In this document: positions 53,273-64,000 of the stretch, piece by piece
How the letters are laid out: every line of letters begins with the position of its first letter
Numbering within the stretch: the first letter of the stretch is position 1
Position numbers and translations under genes: made by a program
Origin: Clarireedia homoeocarpa
Lineage: Eukaryota > Ascomycota > Leotiomycetes > Helotiales > Rutstroemiaceae
Length of the DNA stretch: 64,000 nucleotides
NCBI GenBank assembly: GCA_001465935.1
Contig: LNKV01000019.1
Span: 310,001-374,000, forward strand
Direction of reading: 5' to 3'
The notes under the pieces: model-generated
Seen by the model: the letters and a program-made list of their open reading frames with translations, nothing else
Database searches by the model: none
Told to the model about the DNA's origin: nothing

Positions 53273-55669
53273 CTATGGAGGCAGAATATTTTCTGTTCTT
53301 AGAATTCGAGAAGATGCCCTTTTTTCAAAAGATTGAAAGAGTTTTAGGATTTTCCAGTCGATACTTAAACATGACAATACCCTGTAGTCGTAATCGACCC
53401 AAGAACGACTGATTTCCAGCTCAATGCCTTGTCCTCGAAAAGGAATCTGTAAGAGTTGCCAATAGCGATTTGAAAAGCTGTTTGGTGGACAATTGGGCAG
53501 TACGCTCTTAGATTGCAATGAGTCTTTTCGCTCCATTACCTTGAATAGCTCTGGAAATGACCTGATCATGGTGGTATCTTTAGTGATATCTTTAGTGACA
53601 GCGTCCAAAAGTTGTGCCGAGCGTGATTTGCTGTCGAGACCATCTTTATCCGCTTTAATTATAAAGATCCATTCCCAATCATCAATATGTATAGAGTTTA
53701 GTGTCATCCACACCATATCTACTACGTAAAATAAGTAACGTACGACATCAAATTCTATCTCGCGGTCATCTATTTTGAGAGAGCAATTGCAATATGAATT
53801 AAAGGTTATGAAGGGGAGATTCACTGCAGTGGCAGAAAGCCAGAAGCCGGCAAGCTCGCGGAATTGGTCCCAGTATGCTTGATGAACGCGGTCTAGATAA
53901 TTTGTGTGTTCCTTGGACTTGCTCGGTCTTTCGCTCTCTCGTACTATGGCTATCGCTAATACTTGAGCATATTCGACCCTTAGCCGATGAAAGCACACTT
54001 CCGAGTTGCGTGACCCGCCGGACATCTTTTCAACCTCGTGTCCGTTGGTCTTGGGGGCGATGTCGTGAAGTAAGTCCTGGTAGAAATCCGCACTTAGTTG
54101 TCCTTCCACCCATAAGGTTACTAGGTCCACAACATCGTTGATTTCGTCATCGAAGGACTGCCGTATTATCATTGGTCTTGACATGGCCAATGGTGCCCGA
54201 ACGAAAAGACGGTGTTTCCGGGCGTCTTTTACGCTGAACGCGACTTTGAATGCTGCCTCCATGACCATCGAGGAGCATTTGTTTCTCTTCTTTCTTGATC
54301 TTTTGGCTTTAGGAAAATCTGGCTTGGATTCAGCCATTGCGTCATCTAGTTGTACAATATCGTCTAATGTTCGTGCTTTTCCAAGACATCGGTCAAAATT
54401 CTCAATGCTGTAATAGATTTCATACGCTGGTTCCGCTAAAGCTGGCTCAAAGCGACGTAGGGTTAGGTGAAATCCACGCTTTTGCATCCAAGATTTCGGT
54501 AACAACAGGATGTCTGTTGTGGTGACGACTATCGGCAACGCCATTGTATCCAAAGAACCTTTGGGAACTAGATCCGCTGTAGAAAATGGTATTTCATTGG
54601 ATGAGGAATAAGTCGATGAGGTTGACCGCAAGTAAATATCGCCGCTAGCAGATGGGCCTCTAGAGTTCACGTTAACCTCCCAGTCCGGATTGAGATTCAG
54701 ATCATCAAAGCGACCATCGCCTGGGGTCGCATGCGTAAGCTCAGCGAGCTTCCGGTGGAGCTCGGGTAATGATTGTCTCCACAGCCTTTCTTTCACTGTG
54801 ATATTAGTCTCCTCACTGTTTGGATCCAAAACTCCCTTGCATGTAATGATTGGTTCTTCTCTCGGTTGTGTGCCTTCGGAGAGCAGTCTCGGGTAGGAAT
54901 TCGATAGCTGTGAGTTTGGTGGGAGTGCTAGTGTCTTAGCCAAAACATCCTCGAAGATTGGTATCATCCTTGATAATGCCTTTTCAGAATTTCTCCCAAG
55001 TAGCATACTTTGCTCTCTTGTACAGTAGTCTCGAATTTCTCCAACAGCTTGGCCCACCTCACTCAGGTGATCATGTAGGAGGTTGATGCCGTGAATCATT
55101 GTCGACGATCTTTCGTCATGCTGTTGTGATAGCTGTACAACTGAGCCTTGGATATTGTCTGACTTGAGGCATAATTCAGAGTGGCTCGCTCTAGGCATGT
55201 ATCTTAGCTTCCGAACTCACGAGGAGAAATGTCGTAAAAAGTTAGTATGAAGTAAACACATTACGCACTTGGTATGAATACCCTCAAGATGTCCCTTGGC
55301 TTCCCGAAGACGAGCCATATGCTTCTCAAGCTTATCTTTATTCAGAGCCATCGCGAGCCTAGGTCCCCACTGCCGCCGGAGTCCTGAAGTTGGATCTCCA
55401 AGTGCATATTTCTCCACGATGGATTTCAATTTCGCAAGCGCCTCGAGACAGAAGTCCAGAGCATGCTGGTATTCCTCGTTCGCTTGCTCATCATGGATCC
55501 TGCTGACTATATTCTCAATAATCCTCAACTCCAAAGTGAGGAAATGTAGCTCTTGAGGTGCGTTTTTTGCGTCGTCGAAAATTCCTCGGAGGTAATTGCA
55601 GCCTTGTACAACCTGTGCTGCAAGACCAACCACGGCGATGACGCTACTAGCTGCTGCTACCCCCTCCAT
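53273..55669 (-). CDS. SesA-like N-terminal domain protein with an unknown large C-terminal region
   Basis: Two exons on the minus strand, 55269-55669 and 53273-55202, join across a 66-base intron (GTGCGT...TAAG) to give 776 residues. Residues 1-130 are all-helical, starting VAAASSVIAVVGLAAQVVQG and continuing FDDAKNAPQELHFLTLELRI. This resembles the SesA / HeLo-like N-terminal death-fold domains found in fungal NLR-type (STAND) proteins. No NACHT, NB-ARC or WD/TPR/ankyrin repeats follow. Residues about 230-776 contain only unfamiliar alpha/beta sequence, with a basic KRSRKKRNK stretch. It could be an NLR partner, a stand-alone effector, or an unrelated protein with a similar helical N-terminus. 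Assignment to the domain is from sequence feel and is not proven. Confidence 0.6.
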
Positions 55670-57280
55670 TTTGGATGATTTGGTACGTGTAGTCTCGTTG
55701 CGAAATGCTTATGCACCGCACCGAGCCTCCTATAATTAGATATTGATAAAAGTGAAGAGTAAGATTGACTCTAAGGTTGTTTCTGTATAGGAGCGAACTT
55801 GGTGTGAATTGAAAAATTTCGAGACACTCATCTTGAGGTTTATGCAAGCCACAGTGCTCAGCGACTTCACAGCCACGGGTGCCCTGCCCAATAACAACTG
55901 AGCATCCACTGGGCTGAGCGATTAACCATGGTGTCACGGCTGAGATGAGTTGGCAAAAAAAAAAACACCCAAGGCTTTTTGGAGTTTAAAGTGCGTAGTT
56001 GATCACAATCATTGCTATGTCACGTGAACGTATTGCCAAGCGACCTACACGTGATTGGCGCTCGAATCGAAGCAATCTGATGTTGAATAACTGCTGATGG
56101 TTATTGAAGTCAATACAGTGGCTTTCTGTTCCGAGATACTGTATGCCAAATTTTATACCTGGGAAGGAACCTATTTCCGCCAAGGCCAAGAAAAGCACCT
56201 AACTCTGGTACATTGGAGAAGCTCGAATAGAATTCAAAAATTTTGGACTTCGCAACTCCAATTCAGACGTTGAAGAATCAGAAGCTTCCTCGCCATTGGC
56301 ACTTAGATACTAGAAATCGAATGTTGCATGTCGTGCGGAATCCCGGGCTCGATTCCCCGAGGAGAAGTTCTTTGTTGTGCAAAGCAAAGTGGAAGGTGAT
56401 ATTGATGAGGCTTTCTTTTGTGACCAACAACTTTTATCGCGATTGCGGGGTTAACCGAGAACCAGGAGAGAACGGTCTAGACACTTTTTGAGATGGCAGA
56501 TGTCAGATATTAATGTCAAACGTTCATGCCAGACTGCTTCATTATTCCGCGGCAGTCAGACAACAAGCGATAAGGCGAGAAGTTCCCGATGGAATGTCAC
56601 CTGGATAACTCCTTCCGTGTGCGCTAATGATTCGAATCTAACATCCAAAACGGAAGGTCAATTAATACTGTTTGGACGTAGGTAATTCGCTATCGAAAGT
56701 TATGACGTTCTCGATATTCTTTCCATCCACATATCTTATCCCCGCAAACTCCTGCTTGAAGGCTGGGACGGAAGTACGATTCCAGTTCTTATCTTACGCG
56801 AAATAAGAATTCGAGGTAAAGGTATTATATAAAGCTTTATCACGAAGTTAATGACTGGCAAATTGGAGGAAAGTCTATGAAAAGCTATGCATGGTTGCCC
56901 ACTTTTTATTCCCATGACAGGGCGGGGGAAAGCTTCCCCTCTCTATGCTGAGACTCCGAGCACTTGGCTAGTTGCTGCATGGTGCCTTGGTGTTCCAAAA
57001 AGAGGGAACGCATGTTGTTTCCCCATGTCATCGATGTTCCTTATCGGGTGACCGTTGAATACATTGCCGATCTTCGGCCTGTCTAGGAAGCTCACTACAA
57101 CTGAGAGAACGTGAGGTATTCTTTTTATAACACTCTGTACACATGCCCGCCATGCTCATAAGATGGCCATCGGTATCATTTCATTTAGCCTACTCTATTG
57201 CAGATAGGAAGTCATTGTCTTCCCAAGTAGACAACCTCACGACAAGTCAGGCTGTTTCAAGCTTGGAGATATCACGAATC
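55670..57280. other. 1.6-kb intergenic region upstream of the SesA-like gene and the amidase gene
   Basis: Divergent promoters are expected here. There is a run of A at about 55956-55965 but no strong open frame. The 78-codon frame at 57143-57379 is an upstream extension of the amidase first exon and is probably leader. Confidence 0.5.
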
Positions 57281-59201
57281 ATGCTTCCAACATTCGCAAG
57301 AGCTTTGGCAATCCTGTTGGTTTACTTTAGTTTTATACATACGAGTCCGATCGCTTGTAAGTCGGTTGTTATGACTTAACTTTGGGGCGATACTAACATT
57401 GCAGTAGGCACGACTTCGAAGTATCCAGACTTGTTGGAAGCTACAGCCGAGGAGCTTGCTAGTGGATTGGAGAGTGGCCTATGGACAAGCGTGGACCTGG
57501 TTACGGTACAGAAGAATGCCCAAATTATCATTTGACGGGCTAATTTCCTTCCAGGCGTATACTCTCCGTATCCAAGAAGTCCAATCGATTCTGAACACCG
57601 TCACTGAGATCAACCCCGATGCCATTGCCATTGCCAAAGCCCTTGATGCTGAGCGAGAAAATGGGACCCTGCGCGGTCCACTGCATGGAATTCCAATGCT
57701 CATCAAAAACAATATTGCAACGATGGACAAAATGAACAATACTGCAGGCTCATACTCTTTGATTGGAGCGAAAGTTCCCCGAGATTCCACCATCGCTGCC
57801 AAGCTTCGAAAAGCCGGTGTAGTTATTCTTGGAAAGACTAATCTATCTCAATGGGCCAACTTTCGAAGCAACAACAGTTCGAATGGATGGTCTGCATACG
57901 GTGGACAGGTTTATGGAGCCTACGCCCCGAACATGGATCCGAGTGGAAGTAGCAGTGGAAGTGGTGTAGGCAGTTCAATCGGCCTAGCATTTGCCACTCT
58001 TGGAACCGAAACCAGTGGCAGTATTCTTTCGCCATCCTCGCAGAATAATCTGGTAGGGATAAAACCCACCGTTGGGCTTACATCAAGATCTCTGGTCATT
58101 CCAATCAGTGAGCATCAAGACACAGTAGGGCCCATGGCTCGCACTGTGAAAGATGCTGCCTATATCCTATCAGCCATTGCTGGGAAAGACGACTACGATA
58201 ATTACACGTCCGCTCAACCATTCGATACTCCACCAGACTACACGCGGGCTCTCAACTTCTCTAGTCTGCGCGGAGCTCGCATTGGTATTCCACGTAACGG
58301 AATTGGACGAGAACGTGGAGGAGAGCCTGTTCTTGCCGCATTTGAAGAAGCGGTTCAAGTAATGAAGGACGCTGGGGCAATTATAGTTGATAACACAAAC
58401 TTCACATCCTGGAATGATTATATATCGGATCCAAATGGCTACTCATCCATAGTCCTTGATGCGGATTTCGTTTCAGACCTCGCCAACTACTTGTCTGAAC
58501 TAACCTACAATCCTAATAATATTACTAGTCTTGCCGATGAGTCAAGGTTCACGAAATCATATCCACTAGAGGATTATCCCGAGCGCGACACGGCAGTATG
58601 GGATGAGTCTTTGGCTCTTGGCTACAACAACTCGGATTACCGATTCTGGCAGGCCTATCAAACTACAAGCTACTGGGGTGGGGAAGGTGGTGTGACGGGT
58701 GCGCTAGAAAAGTACAATCTAGATGCGCTAATCATGCCAACCGATTATTCTCCTGGGCTGCCAGCGTTGGCTGGACTGCCTGGTGTAACTGTACCTTTGG
58801 TAAGAACTCCTTCGATTTTGCGCTCCTCATATAAGACATGTTGTGAATCATTTCATGTTTATGTATTCTGACGACTAGCCGCTGACCTTTTGATAATCCA
58901 GGGGTTTTACCCTCCAAATACCACCATCATCACCAGCCCACCTTGGAATCTTACAGGAACCGGACCAAATATTCCGTAAGCCACTTTCTTCCTTCCACCC
59001 TTCCATAAAGCTTCCATAAAGTGTATAAAAACTGACTTTTGGTAATAAAAAAGATTTGGGCTCAGTTTCTTGGGCGCCAAATGGAGCGAAGAAACTTTGA
59101 TTGGGTTCGCATATGCGTATGAGCAGAGGACGATGACTCGTAATCAAGTCCAGCCTTTCATTCAACCCAATACACAGCTCGAAGATGTGATTGGAATGTA
59201 G
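57281..59201 (+). CDS. Secreted amidase (amidase signature family)
   Basis: Five exons: 57281-57356, 57405-57505, 57555-58799, 58902-58975 and 59054-59201. They give 547 residues with consistent phases. The N-terminus MLPTFARALAILLVYFSFIH is a signal peptide. The amidase-signature core has the catalytic Lys110 (GIPMLIKNNI), the Gly/Ser-rich loop PSGSSSGSG (188-196) with the cis-Ser, and the nucleophile region TETSGSI (210-216) with Ser215. The usual Asp or Gly before GSI is Ser213 here. These enzymes hydrolyse amides using a Ser-cisSer-Lys triad. A secreted form could act on peptides, lipids or plant amides, but the substrate is unknown. An alternative upstream ATG (57143) is less likely, because the signal peptide would be buried. 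Confidence 0.9.
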
Positions 59202-60791
59202 AAATCTTCCTTATGCCTGTATATAGACCATTTCCTCGCTAGCAAGTATACAACTGCCAAGAAATACTTAACTCGGCTCCACATTGAACTTTCTGGTGAG
59301 ATTACTCATCGTTGCAGAAGTTAAAGATTTCTTAAACTTTTGCGCCTGGGGAAACAGATTGTGCAAAACGCTATATACACTTGTGTGAACGAAAAGCCTA
59401 ACACACCAAAACCGCAAATTATCAAACTCTGTCAGATTGATTACAATATAAATTATATGGTCAACTTCAAGTAACCCGAAATGTTCTATACAAATTTCAA
59501 CTGATAATATTTGAGTATATTGAGGTTTTACCTATTCAAATGTCTACACATCAAATGAAATGTCCACTTCTCGATTTCATAGAATAATCTGAGTAAAGAA
59601 ACTCACTTTGGCGTGCTAGTAATTTCGTTCAGCGCGAGGACCGACAGCATTTATCTAAGCAGATGTTGGTAGAAGAACATCATGTGATGTGACGTGAATG
59701 CTTGTTCTGCAGATCTTTCCGCCGGGAGCGATCCTTCGCACAACGTCTCCACAATAACTCCACACGACAAGAATAGAAACCTAGAATAGAACCTCCCATG
59801 AGGCTATGTTTGTATATCATACTTACTTCCTGCTACGGCCGTCGGACTTTTTATTCATCCGTGCTATAGAGAACGAACTGAAGATTTGCGACAGCTAGTT
59901 CTATCGGGCCTGTAAGATGAAATGACTTGATTGATTTCTATCTAAACTATGGAAAATGGTAACTTTTTATAGATATCCTGAGTGAGGGGTCAGGAAAATT
60001 ATGATTTCCCGGCAACCCCCAACTTTCAGACCCACTGCGATATAAGTCAGGGGCAAATGATGTCGATTTAGCCTTGTATTTAGCGTGCAAGTAGTGCTCG
60101 CTAAGTTTCGCTCTGGAAAATTTGGAAATAATGTTTGGAGAGTGCAGAGTAGTGTGCATCAAATAAATCCGGATCTTCTGATGATCGATAATCAGGAAAA
60201 GGGTGAAATGATTTGTAAAGTTCCTAGGACGGGTCCTGTAGAAGTGAACAGCTCCTGTACAGGTAAACGACCCCTGTATCCGTGAATAGCTTCGGTACAT
60301 ATGAATGGCTCCCGTCTCCTGTACATTTCTGTTCACCTCTAATACCATCGAAATAGCGTAATTCATGAGTCATAAGGACTCTCAGTGAAGGATTAACACT
60401 ATCAGATGTCCATCCCGCAGCTGAAAAATCTTGCTTTTTGCCCACCACCTTTTGAGACCCAAAGCTTGTACGTATACCAGTCTGTTCTATCCGCGGCTTG
60501 AGTGGGTAATTATGCAGGCTGTGTCACTCTAATTCTCTTTCGATTGGTTGTGTACGAATAAACACCAAAGTGGAACAACCCTTGCGGGATCTTGAGCAAT
60601 GGTAGCTGATGTATCTGCTGTCGAAGGCTTTAAGTATCTTGTGTTATGTGGTACGCATCTTGTACTCCCATACTTCAATACTTCATTCTTTCGTTAATTC
60701 ATTTTGACTTACTTATTTCACGTTCCTTTTCGTTGAAACACTCCTTTGAAAAAGTCTATGTTTTTATTTCAATTCATCTAGAAGCTGCAGT
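59202..60791. other. 1.6-kb intergenic region
   Basis: A/T-rich flank of the amidase gene, then the promoter region of the GH55 gene. It contains degenerate 20-bp repeats at 60228-60340. No gene was recognised. Confidence 0.5.
60228..60340. repeat. Degenerate approximately 20-bp tandem repeat
   Basis: About five units of the form CCTGTA-A-GTGAA-AGC follow one another between 60228 and 60340, each with several substitutions, so this is an old array. It lies about 0.5 kb upstream of the GH55 start codon. Confidence 0.6.
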
Positions 60792-63451
60792 ATGAAGCTG
60801 TCAAATCTATCATTATTGATAGGTCTAGACCTAGCCACAACTGTGATTTCACAAGTATCTGTCTCAGTTGGTGGCACTGAGCTCCCTCAACCATCGATAC
60901 CTGCCTCTTCTACCGTTAAGGGAGCACCATTCACAAATTCTTCAACTACCTTTCCTTCGAGCACTGCTCCTTCCACTCCCTACTGGCTTGAGCAAATTCC
61001 GCATCTAGGCGTCGCCCCGTTCAGCTCTAATGGTTCATATAAAGTCTTTCGTAATGTGAAAGACTTCGGTGCAAAAGGTAACCGTCACTCCTGCTCAAGA
61101 TATGGATTGTGCTAACCGTCATAGGTGATGGAGTCACTGATGATACTGCTGCAATTAATAAAGCCATAAGCTCTGGTGGACGATGTGAGCCAGGTGTATG
61201 TCTATCTACAACGAAAACCCCTGCAGTGGTTTACTTCCCTGCTGGGACCTACCTAATTTCAAGCTCAATCATCGATTACTACCTCACACAAATCATTGGG
61301 AACCCAAATGATCTTCCTGTGCTAAAAGCCACATCAAACTTCACTGGATTTGGACTCATTGATGGGGATCTTTACGGTGCAAATGGGCTTGATTGGAACC
61401 CCACGAATGTCTTTTATCGCCAGGTGCGAAATCTTATATTTGATATGAGAGGGATATCGCCCAATTCTGCGGCTACCGGTATCCATTGGCCTACTGCTCA
61501 AGCAACCAGTTTGCAGAATTGTGTGTTTGAAATGAGTGCTGCGGCAGGTACACAACACCAAGGGCTATTCATCGAATCAGGTATGTCGATATATACCTCC
61601 TAGCAACGTTTAGAATATATCCGGGGAAGCTAATCATTCAAATCTCAGGCTCTGGTGGGTTCATGAATGATTTAGTCTTCAATGGTGGGAAGTATGGGGC
61701 TCGCTTCGGTAATCAGCAGTACACTGTCCGGAATATGACTTTCAACAATGTCGTCACAGCCATAGATCAGCTTTGGGACTGGGGCTGGACCTACCTCGGT
61801 ATCACTGTGAACAACTGTTCTACTGGTCTCAACATGTCCACAGGAGGTGCTGCTGCTCAGGGTGTCGTCTCGGTAACGTTGATTGACAGTAGCTTTTCTA
61901 ACACTAAAGTCGGTATTGCCACTGCTTATAACGCTACATCGAAGGCTGATGCTGCGGGAGGTCTTGTCCTCGACAATGTTTCTTTCAAAAATGTTCCAGC
62001 AGCTATCCAAGGTCCACAGGGCACTGTACTGGCAGGAGACGGAACAATCAATGGATGGAACCAAGGAAATACATATGCTCCGTATGGCCCAAACCGTGCG
62101 CAAGGATCCGCAAGACCGTTCTCTCGCTCCTCGAGTCTCTCACCTGGAGGGTACTTCTATGCTCGTTCCAAACCTCAGTATGAGCACTGCCCACCATCGG
62201 ATTTTATTTCTGTTCGTACTGGCGGTGCTACCGGAGATGGAATCACGGATGACACCGCTGCTTTGAATGCTATCCTCGCCTTTGCTGCAGTTGCCAATAA
62301 GATCGTATATATCGATGCAGGGACTTACAAAGTTTCATCAACAGTATTTATTCCTTCTGGGTCTAGAATCGTTGGTGAATCATATCCCATCATCCTTGGC
62401 TCCGGGCCATTCTTTTCTTCAATTCGTCACCCGCAGCCAGTGGTCCAAGTTGGTCTCCCATTTCAAACAGGAATAGTCGAATGGTCAGATACAGTTGTGT
62501 CAACTCGAGGGTCAACTTCCGGAGCCATCCTGATTCAATGGAATCTCGCTTCTCCAGCCGATTCCCCGTCTGGCGTATGGGATGTCCACACTCGTATTGG
62601 CGGCTTTGAAGGGTCTGAACTCCAAACCGCAAACTGTCCTACCACGCCGAACATCACCAATGCTGTTAACCCAAACTGCATTGCAGCTTTCATGTCCATC
62701 CACATCACAGAGCACGCTCAAGGTATCTACTTCGAGAACAACTGGTTCTGGGTCGCCGATCATGACATTGAACACCCCCAGCTTTACCAAGTAACCATCT
62801 ATGCCGGCCGAGGTCTTTACTGCGAGTCCAAAGTCGGTAATATATGGCTAGTTGGTACCGCAGTTGAGCATCACACTTTGTACCAGTACCAATTTGCGAA
62901 CACGAAAAACATCTTCGCTGGTCAGATCCAAACCGAGACTGCGTACTACCAACCAAACCCGAATGCATTGCAACCAATACCTTATATCAAAGAGTGGAAT
63001 GATCCTGATTTCGAGAAAAGCTGCCGAAATGTTACAGGTAACTGTGCGAATGGATGGGGTCTGAGGATTGTTGATAGTGAGTCGGTACACGTTTATGGTG
63101 CGGGGATGTACAGTTTCTTTAACAATTACAACACCAGTAAGTTACTCATTCTACCTCATCTAGACTCCATCAACGTTCATTTCTGCTGAGTTTGATCATA
63201 CTGACCACACAACAGGCTGCTCCGATCAAGGCAATAACGCAAATTGCCAGTCAAGAATCTTCAGTCTAGAGGGAAGGAACAAGGACATTGGGGTCTACAA
63301 TCTGAATACAGTGGGTGTGACAAATATGATCACCAGGAATGGGCAGGATCTTGCAAGCTACAAGGATAATATTGCGGGCTACCCGGAACACATTACGCTT
63401 TTTAGCACGGAGGGATACACAGGAGGATATTCGCGAAGGGCGAGGAGATGA
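60792..63451 (+). CDS. Secreted exo-beta-1,3-glucanase (GH55, double pectate-lyase-like fold)
   Basis: Four exons: 60792-61077, 61125-61580, 61649-63136 and 63216-63451. They give 821 residues. A signal peptide (MKLSNLSLLIGLDLATTVIS) precedes a Ser/Thr-rich segment. Two right-handed beta-helix repeats follow, each opening with a GDG-TDDTAA-N motif (KGDGVTDDTAAIN, then TGDGITDDTAALN). This twin arrangement and the length (750-1000) are characteristic of GH55, which releases glucose from beta-1,3-glucan. The substrate may be fungal wall remodelling or storage glucan. No cellulose-binding module is visible. The C-terminal exon ends with a short basic tail (YSRRARR). Confidence 0.92.
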
Positions 63452-64000
63452 GTGCTCGGAAATGGATGTGGATCGGGTTGTCTGAGAAGCCGGGGCGGGG
63501 AGGAATGGACTGTCCTTTAATATGATCTACTTTCTTTTTGTTGTTTTCTAAATCGCTCACAGCATGAGCAATTTTTTCTTAGAGCTTGTTGTTAGCTGAT
63601 GGGAAAGATCTTTTCAAGAATGCGAAAGAGTATTCAATCCTCAGGTCTAGCGGCCAACCTGGCCTAACGATTATCTCTAACTTTTTCATGCAGTGTTACC
63701 TTGTTATTTTCTTTGCACATTTATATTGCCTAATGACCATGATGCAGCTGGTATGAATGCACAATTCCACAAGCAAAAATTGAATTTTCAGTAATTCTAG
63801 ACTTCACTCGTTCTTGAGCCCTTTTCAGGCCCGTCTCAACCCAAATCTTGGGCCAGCAGCGGGCTCCAATGATTGCGATGCTATTTTGAGTCAGAAACGA
63901 ATTCTCAGTATAGAAAGGCGGGTTGCCTTTAATGGAGTTCAGGACGAGGGTTTCTACATGGGCTACATTCAGACGATTTTCTCGCAACTACAGCCAGCCG
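63452..64000. other. 3' flank of the GH55 gene to the window edge
   Basis: No gene was supported. An 85-codon frame on the minus strand (63730-63987) may belong to a gene that continues beyond the window, but it has no recognisable domain. Confidence 0.45.

Noticed and set aside
56335..56365. Possible second tRNA T-arm (CCCGGGCTCGATTCCCCGAG)
   Set aside because: The T-loop and stem are imperfect and no acceptor or anticodon stem could be built around it.
63730..63987. 85-codon minus frame near the window edge
   Set aside because: Too short to judge. It may belong to a gene outside the window.
1..64000. CRISPR array or prokaryotic features
   Set aside because: No regularly spaced identical repeats with unique spacers. 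The introns and the intron-bearing tRNA show nuclear eukaryotic DNA.

Overview
The window is nuclear DNA of a filamentous ascomycete (Pezizomycotina). The evidence is genes interrupted by short GT-AG introns (about 45-75 bases), an intron-containing nuclear tRNA, and fungal families such as a PPZ-type phosphatase, a fungal rhodopsin-fold membrane protein, 2EXR and SesA-like domains, GH28 and GH55. A plant-associated Leotiomycete is plausible from the secreted wall-degrading enzymes, but the class assignment is inference. Exon structures were built by eye from splice sites and reading phase. In each multi-exon gene the summed exons give an open frame divisible by three.

Layout. 0-5 kb: PPZ-type phosphatase behind a long pyrimidine-rich leader, then tRNA-Pro(AGG) with a 25-base intron. 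5-14 kb: nucleotide-sugar transporter, a ten-exon APC amino acid permease, a 2.3 kb gap and a six-exon rhodopsin-fold membrane protein. 14-24.4 kb: a small Cys-rich orphan, an Hst2-type sirtuin divergent from a membrane-anchored polysaccharide deacetylase, a 2EXR protein, and a SPOUT RNA methyltransferase divergent from a thioredoxin with a C-terminal membrane segment. 24.8-30 kb: aldo/keto reductase, a coiled-coil orphan and a cAMP-receptor-like GPCR. 30-33.5 kb: a gene-poor stretch with a 23-bp tandem repeat. 33.5-37 kb: an auxin-efflux-carrier family transporter convergent with a PAP2 lipid phosphatase. 37-45 kb: sparse, with a small GPI-type wall protein, a 265-bp MITE, and a two-finger C2H2 protein with acidic repeats followed by hairpins and a dense microsatellite cluster. 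45-64 kb: secreted endopolygalacturonase, mitochondrial Rsm22, a single-pass membrane protein, a SesA-like orphan, a secreted amidase and a GH55 exo-beta-1,3-glucanase.

There is no obvious biosynthetic cluster. The genes read as housekeeping and signalling loci (phosphatase, sirtuin, GPCR, Rsm22, SPOUT methyltransferase) mixed with transport and secreted carbohydrate-active functions. The least explained parts are the SesA-like protein, the three orphans (Cys-rich, coiled-coil, acidic-repeat zinc finger), the deacetylase and PAP2 proteins with substituted motif residues, and the MITE.
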